A stretch of 8,013 nucleotides of DNA from Clostridiales bacterium (lineage in GTDB: Bacteria; Bacillota; Clostridia; Lachnospirales; Lachnospiraceae): contig JAJQIQ010000171.1 in NCBI GenBank assembly GCA_021199135.1, forward strand, positions 1-8,013, written 5' to 3'. The notes beneath the pieces are model-generated. The model saw only the letters and a list, made by a program, of their open reading frames with translations, made no database searches and had not been told where the DNA came from. Shown one piece after another: positions 5,819-8,013 of the stretch. Position 1 is the stretch's first letter. Every line of letters starts with the position of its first letter. Made by a program: the position numbers and the translations under genes.

Positions 5819-7060
5819 ATGTTAAACATCAAGAAAGCAATCACGGGCATCCTCGCGGCGGCAGTCGTCGTGAGCCAGTGTGCGGCGCCGGGCGCGACGG
5901 CGTTCGCGGCGGAGGCGGAAGATCATTGCTATTATGATAGCGTGGGAGATTGTTATTATTACACCGTAAACGATGATGGGGAGTCCGCGACGATTACGGG
6001 GTATGATGGCGAGGGCGGAGATGTTAGTATTCCAGAAGATATTGATGGGATGAATGTGACGAGTATTGGAAATGCTGCATTTGAGAAATGTTACAACCTG
6101 ACAAGTGTAAAGATTCCAGACGGTGTGACAAGCATAGGGGAAAATGCCTTTGATCGTTGTGAAGACCTAACAAGTGTGATTATTCCGAATGGAGTAACAA
6201 GCATAGAAAATGAAACATTTCGTTTTTGCACCAGCCTTAAGGAGATAACAATTCCAGAGGACGTGGTAAGCATCGGCAGTTTTGCCTTTAGTTATTGCCA
6301 AAGCCTTAAGAGCATAACTATTCCAGACGGCGTTAAAAGCATTGGAGATAATGCTTTTGAAGAATGTGCCATTAAAAGCATTATACTACCAGACGGACTT
6401 ACGAGCATTTTGGCAGAAACTTTTATGGATTGCGCTGATTTGATTAGCGTAACGATTCCAAAGAGCGTGACGAGCATTGGAGAGTGGGCTTTTTCCGGTT
6501 GCGTCAGCCTGACAGATGTATATTTCACAGGTTCTGAATTAGAATGGGATGCGATTACATTTGGCTGGATGAACGATGTGACTCGTGCCACCATCCACTA
6601 CAACAGCACCGGCCCGGAGATTGGGAATAGCACTTCGGGCAGTACTGGCGAGTTCACCTCCAGCGGCGCGACCTACCAGGTCACCTCGACCGCGAATAAC
6701 ACGGTTAAGTTCGTGTCCTACAGCGGCACGGCAAGTAAGGCCACGATCCCGGCGACCGTGACGTATGGCGGCACAAAATACAAGGTCACGGCAATCGCGG
6801 CGAATGCGTTCTCTGGGAATAAAAATATTACCTCAGTTACCATCGGAAAGAACGTAAAGAAGATTGGCAACAAGGCGTTCAAGGGCTGCAAGAAACTCAA
6901 GACAGTCAAGATCAACTCCACCAAGCTCACCTCGGTCGGGAAGAACGCGTTCAAGGGAATAAGCTCCAGCGCGAAGATCAAGGTTCCGTCCGACTACAAG
7001 AAGGCGTACAAGAAGCTTTTGACGGCGAGCGGCTACACCGGGAAGGTGAAAACTTTGTAG
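5819..7060 (+). CDS. Secreted BspA-like leucine-rich-repeat (LRR_5) protein
   Basis: A 413-residue exported protein. Residues 1-31 form a signal peptide (MLNIKKAITGILAAAVVVSQ, then a likely AFA cleavage site). Residues 79-238 are about seven tandem 22-24-residue LRR_5 repeats of the BspA/TpLRR type, on the pattern LxxVxIPxGVxSIGxxAFxxC (for example LTSVKIPDGVTSIGENAF). A Ser/Thr/Gly linker (263-283) leads to a second part with further repeats at about 323-382 (VTAIAANAFSG, KKIGNKAFKGC). A lysine-rich end follows (SDYKKAYKKLL). No LPXTG or membrane anchor is visible, so it is secreted or loosely surface-bound. Relatives mediate adhesion and host or protein binding; the partner here is unknown. 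AGGAGGA (5804-5810) fixes the start; the frame is open back to GTG 5684, but that codon lies inside the putative promoter. Repeats 1-7 are AT-rich, while the signal peptide and C-terminal part are GC-rich. Confidence 0.9.
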   Translation: MLNIKKAITGILAAAVVVSQCAAPGATAFAAEAEDHCYYDSVGDCYYYTVNDDGESATITGYDGEGGDVSIPEDIDGMNVTSIGNAAFEKCYNLTSVKIPDGVTSIGENAFDRCEDLTSVIIPNGVTSIENETFRFCTSLKEITIPEDVVSIGSFAFSYCQSLKSITIPDGVKSIGDNAFEECAIKSIILPDGLTSILAETFMDCADLISVTIPKSVTSIGEWAFSGCVSLTDVYFTGSELEWDAITFGWMNDVTRATIHYNSTGPEIGNSTSGSTGEFTSSGATYQVTSTANNTVKFVSYSGTASKATIPATVTYGGTKYKVTAIAANAFSGNKNITSVTIGKNVKKIGNKAFKGCKKLKTVKINSTKLTSVGKNAFKGISSSAKIKVPSDYKKAYKKLLTASGYTGKVKTL

Positions 7061-7130
7061 ATGACGCAAAATAATTAAATCTAGAATTAATATTCCAGCC
7101 TCTTGAAGGCCTCACCTTCGAAAAATTTTG

Positions 7131-7159
7131 TTTACAGATGTATTCGAGCGATGTATTAT
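7131..7159 (+). promoter_or_regulatory. Putative promoter upstream of a structured leader
   Basis: TTTACA (7131-7136) and TATTAT (7154-7159) are separated by 17 bases, with transcription expected to start near 7166. The following about 78 bases to the terminator hold no start with a ribosome site, so an RNA element rather than a gene is suggested. Confidence 0.5.
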
Positions 7160-7165
7160 ATGTAG

Positions 7166-7243
7166 AGAAGGGCAGCGATGCCTATAACATGTGTAGCCGC
7201 TCCCCGATATGCGGGCATATAAATGGTCGGGACTAAAATGTTG
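7166..7243 (+). ncRNA. Possible small structured RNA or leader between promoter and terminator
   Basis: This region lies between a plausible promoter and an intrinsic terminator. It contains the stem ATATG (7207-7211)/CATAT (7216-7220) around the loop CGGG, with CCCG (7203-7206) able to pair either with that loop or with CGGG at 7228-7231, so alternative or pseudoknot-like folds are possible. A short repeat AGCGATG (7147-7153, 7174-7180) recurs with a 27-base period but overlaps the promoter. Position and layout recall type III antitoxin RNAs; this is inference. Confidence 0.3.
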
Positions 7244-7278
7244 ACGGAGCCTCACCATAGGGTGGGGTTCTGTTTTTT
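7244..7278 (+). terminator. Intrinsic terminator immediately before a small ORF
   Basis: ACGGAGCCTCACC (7244-7256) pairs with GGTGGGGTTCTGT (7261-7273) to give a 13-bp stem with three G-U pairs and the loop ATAG. A run of six T ends at 7278. The ribosome site of the next ORF begins at the next base, so that ORF could only be expressed by read-through from the promoter at 7131. Confidence 0.72.
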
Positions 7279-7291
7279 GAGGAGGAAGTTT

Positions 7292-7447
7292 ATGAACGGG
7301 GCAAGAATGTTTTTCTTATCGAGTGGATATTTTCGAATTTTTCCAGATGAGGGTTTAATGAAGAACAAAGAGTCAATCAACGGAGTTCCTCATGACCGTC
7401 CTTGTTTCTTTGCTTTTGATGACGAAAACAGGCTCGCGACTGCGTAG
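7292..7447 (+). CDS. Short ORF, apparently a truncated protein; possible N-terminal remnant of a type III TA-like toxin
   Basis: A 51-codon ORF with a strong ribosome site (GAGGAGG, 7279-7285) directly after a terminator. The product begins MNGARMFFLSSGYFRIF and includes LMKNKESINGVPHDRPCFFAF. The DNA changes character abruptly at about 7430, where AT-rich coding sequence turns into GC-rich repeats and the frame stops at once (RLATA then stop), so the protein looks cut off after about 46 native residues. The pattern 'FFLSxxYF...RPCFFAF' recalls the start of ToxN/AbiQ/TenpN-like endoribonuclease toxins, which run to about 150 residues or more and sit after an antitoxin RNA and a terminator, as here. 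This rests on memory of the family and is uncertain. It could also be a genuine small protein of unknown function. Confidence 0.4.
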   Translation: MNGARMFFLSSGYFRIFPDEGLMKNKESINGVPHDRPCFFAFDDENRLATA

Positions 7448-7470
7448 CCCATAGCGGCAGATTGGTGTGT

Positions 7471-7504
7471 GCCCGAGCTACGGCTGGTAGATGCCCGAGC
7501 TACG
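7471..7504 (+). repeat. Direct 12-base repeat pair, period 22
   Basis: GCCCGAGCTACG occurs at 7471-7482 and again at 7493-7504, with similar flanks (CTGG, CTCG) after each. It marks the start of the repeat-rich stretch that follows the truncated ORF. Confidence 0.7.
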
Positions 7505-7517
7505 CTCGACCATAAAC

Positions 7518-7546
7518 GGCGCCAGGTGCCAGTGGCACCTGGCACC
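7518..7546. repeat. Near-perfect palindrome, REP-like hairpin 1
   Basis: GCCAGGTGCCA (7521-7531) and TGGCACCTGGC (7533-7543) are perfect 11-base arms around a single G, extended by GG/CC outside one mismatch. The stem core TGCCA-S-TGGCA is shared with the palindrome at 7586-7616. Dense GC-rich imperfect palindromes of this type resemble REP sequences moved by RAYT transposases, but no such gene is in the window. Confidence 0.7.
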
Positions 7547-7585
7547 CCTACGGGGCGGGCGTGGTCTCCGCTACCGCTCCGGTCC

Positions 7586-7616
7586 GTGCCAAACACATGC
7601 CACTGGCATGTGGCAC
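7586..7616. repeat. Near-perfect palindrome, REP-like hairpin 2
   Basis: CACATGCCA (7594-7602) and TGGCATGTG (7604-7612) flank a single C, with outer arms GTGC (7586-7589) and GCAC (7613-7616) separated by a 4-base bulge on the left side. It shares the TGCCA-S-TGGCA centre with hairpin 1, located about 70 bases away. Confidence 0.65.
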
Positions 7617-7628
7617 CGTAGGCAAGGC

Positions 7629-7643
7629 GCTCGTTGCACGAGC
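7629..7643. repeat. Small GC-rich hairpin
   Basis: GCTCGT (7629-7634) and ACGAGC (7638-7643) form a perfect 6-bp stem with loop TGC. It is part of the run of hairpins between 7518 and 7730. Confidence 0.5.
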
Positions 7644-7706
7644 CCCTCACATCGCACGCTGGCGCACTTGGGACCGGTGCTTACCTCCGCCAGCGAGTCT
7701 CTGCGG

Positions 7707-7730
7707 ATTTCGCACAGAGCACTGCGAAAT
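7707..7730. repeat. Hairpin with 8-bp perfect stem
   Basis: ATTTCGCA (7707-7714) and TGCGAAAT (7723-7730) form a perfect inverted repeat around the 8-base loop CAGAGCAC. It precedes the first plus-strand copy of the dispersed repeat by 18 bases. No T-run follows, so it is not a typical terminator. Confidence 0.55.
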
Positions 7731-7748
7731 GAAGTTTGGAGAGCACCT

Positions 7749-7785
7749 GCGCCCGCTCAAAATCTTGGGCAGGGGGAGCGAGCCA
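7749..7785 (+). repeat. Dispersed repeat motif, short copy
   Basis: It starts GCGCCCGCTCAAAATCTTGG and continues into CAGGGGGAGCGAGCC. It matches the first 35 or so bases of the longer copy that begins at 7803 and the minus-strand hairpin 4783-4821. It is followed by unrelated sequence, so only the motif and not the full element is present. Confidence 0.72.
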
Positions 7786-7802
7786 GCGAAGAGCACTGTG
7801 TA

Positions 7803-7900
7803 CCAACCGCTCATGATTTTGGGAAGGGGGAGCAGGCCGAACGTTGTCGGCGACGGCTTTGTTGTGCGCGACGCCTTATCAGCGCACAAAAGCCTCGCCG
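7803..7900 (+). repeat. Dispersed structured repeat, copy 2 (full-length type)
   Basis: This is the plus-strand counterpart of the minus-strand element 4845-4936. It holds the motif CGCTCATGATTTTGGGAAGG, the small hairpin GCCGA (7836-7840)/TCGGC (7847-7851), and a second stem GTGCGC (7864-7869)/GCGCAC (7882-7887). The core of this second stem is retained in copy 1, where one G-C pair becomes G-U, as expected if the structure matters. An open frame of 118 codons (7561-7917) runs through it but is judged accidental. Confidence 0.75.
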
Positions 7901-7920
7901 AAACGTTGGCGGCCTAAGCG

Positions 7921-7951
7921 GGGCCCCCTTCGAAAGTCTTCGAGCGGGCGT
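7921..7951 (-). repeat. Inverted copy of the repeat motif, next to a minus-strand stop codon
   Basis: Read on the minus strand it gives ACGCCCGCTCGAAGACTTTC followed by GAAGGGGGCC, matching the conserved CGCCCGCTC and AAGGGGG blocks. With the copy at 7749 it forms inverted ends of a roughly 200-base unit. It starts 3 bases after the stop codon of the presumed minus-strand gene, as the copy at 4783 follows the ABC ATPase gene. Confidence 0.6.
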
Positions 7952-7954
7952 GAA

Positions 7955-8013
7955 TTATTCAATAAACTCGATTTTGTTAGTCTCCATCCGCGCAATCCGC
8001 GCGAGCGAGTACA
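7955..8013 (-). CDS. Probable C-terminal end of a minus-strand gene (partial)
   Basis: Reading the minus strand from the window edge, one frame is open for 18 full codons and ends YSLARIARMETNKIEFIE then TAA (stop at 7955-7957). The residue mix looks protein-like and the GC-rich third positions fit the housekeeping genes here. A hairpin-type repeat follows the stop directly. Too little is present to name the product, and a chance open frame is possible at this length. Confidence 0.4.
   Translation of the reverse strand, partial: YSLARIARMETNKIEFIE

Noticed and set aside
7561..7917. 118-codon plus-strand ORF across the repeat region
   Set aside because: No convincing ribosome site; it runs through palindromes and two repeat copies, and the homologous copy at 4845-4936 carries frame-changing indels, so it is unlikely to be translated.
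7440..7951. CRISPR array
   Set aside because: Repeats are of different types, irregularly spaced, divergent and in both orientations; no uniform repeat-spacer pattern.

Overview
The window looks like chromosomal DNA of a fairly GC-rich, anaerobic, gut- or rumen-type Firmicute, most likely a Lachnospiraceae-like Clostridia. This is inferred from strong AGGAGG-type ribosome sites, a zinc-ribbon/TPR/chitobiase-like membrane protein, a Cytidylate_kin2-type kinase and a BspA-type leucine-rich-repeat surface protein. No species can be named from the sequence alone.

Layout. (1) Positions 1-2382 hold a plus-strand housekeeping cluster: the 3' part of folD, a membrane protein with an N-terminal zinc ribbon and two chitobiase-like extracellular repeats, and a cytidylate-kinase-like P-loop protein. 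(2) Positions 2392-4821 hold a self-contained polar amino-acid ABC transporter operon (lipoprotein receptor, permease, ATPase). A near-consensus promoter drives it, and that promoter is followed almost at once by an intrinsic-terminator-like hairpin in the leader, so attenuation is possible. (3) Positions 4845-5616 hold a decayed copy of a dispersed structured repeat, then an AT-rich brnT-brnA toxin-antitoxin operon that appears to be transcribed leaderless, then a two-tier terminator. (4) Positions 5665-7060 hold a secreted BspA-like LRR protein. Its putative promoter carries a run of eight G in the -35/-10 spacer, a possible phase-variation switch. (5) Positions 7061-8013 are accessory, mostly non-coding DNA: a promoter, a structured leader, a terminator and a short ORF that looks cut off (possibly the ruin of a type III toxin-antitoxin-like locus), then about 500 bases of palindromes and repeat copies, and finally the probable C-terminus of a minus-strand gene.

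The most unusual signal is a repeat family I could not assign to a known class. Its motif, roughly CGCTCN(3-4)ATCTTGGGAAGGGGGAGC, occurs five times: twice on the minus strand around 4783-4936, twice on the plus strand at 7749-7838, and once inverted at 7921-7951. Two of the copies continue into a longer element of about 90 bases with conserved hairpins. Two other copies lie directly after the stop codons of flanking genes, where they may act as 3' hairpins.

Working together: the ABC operon would import a polar amino acid, brnTA is a self-regulated stress or maintenance module, and the LRR protein is a probable surface or secreted adhesion factor. The folD/zinc-ribbon/kinase cluster shares direction and tight spacing, but no common pathway is evident.
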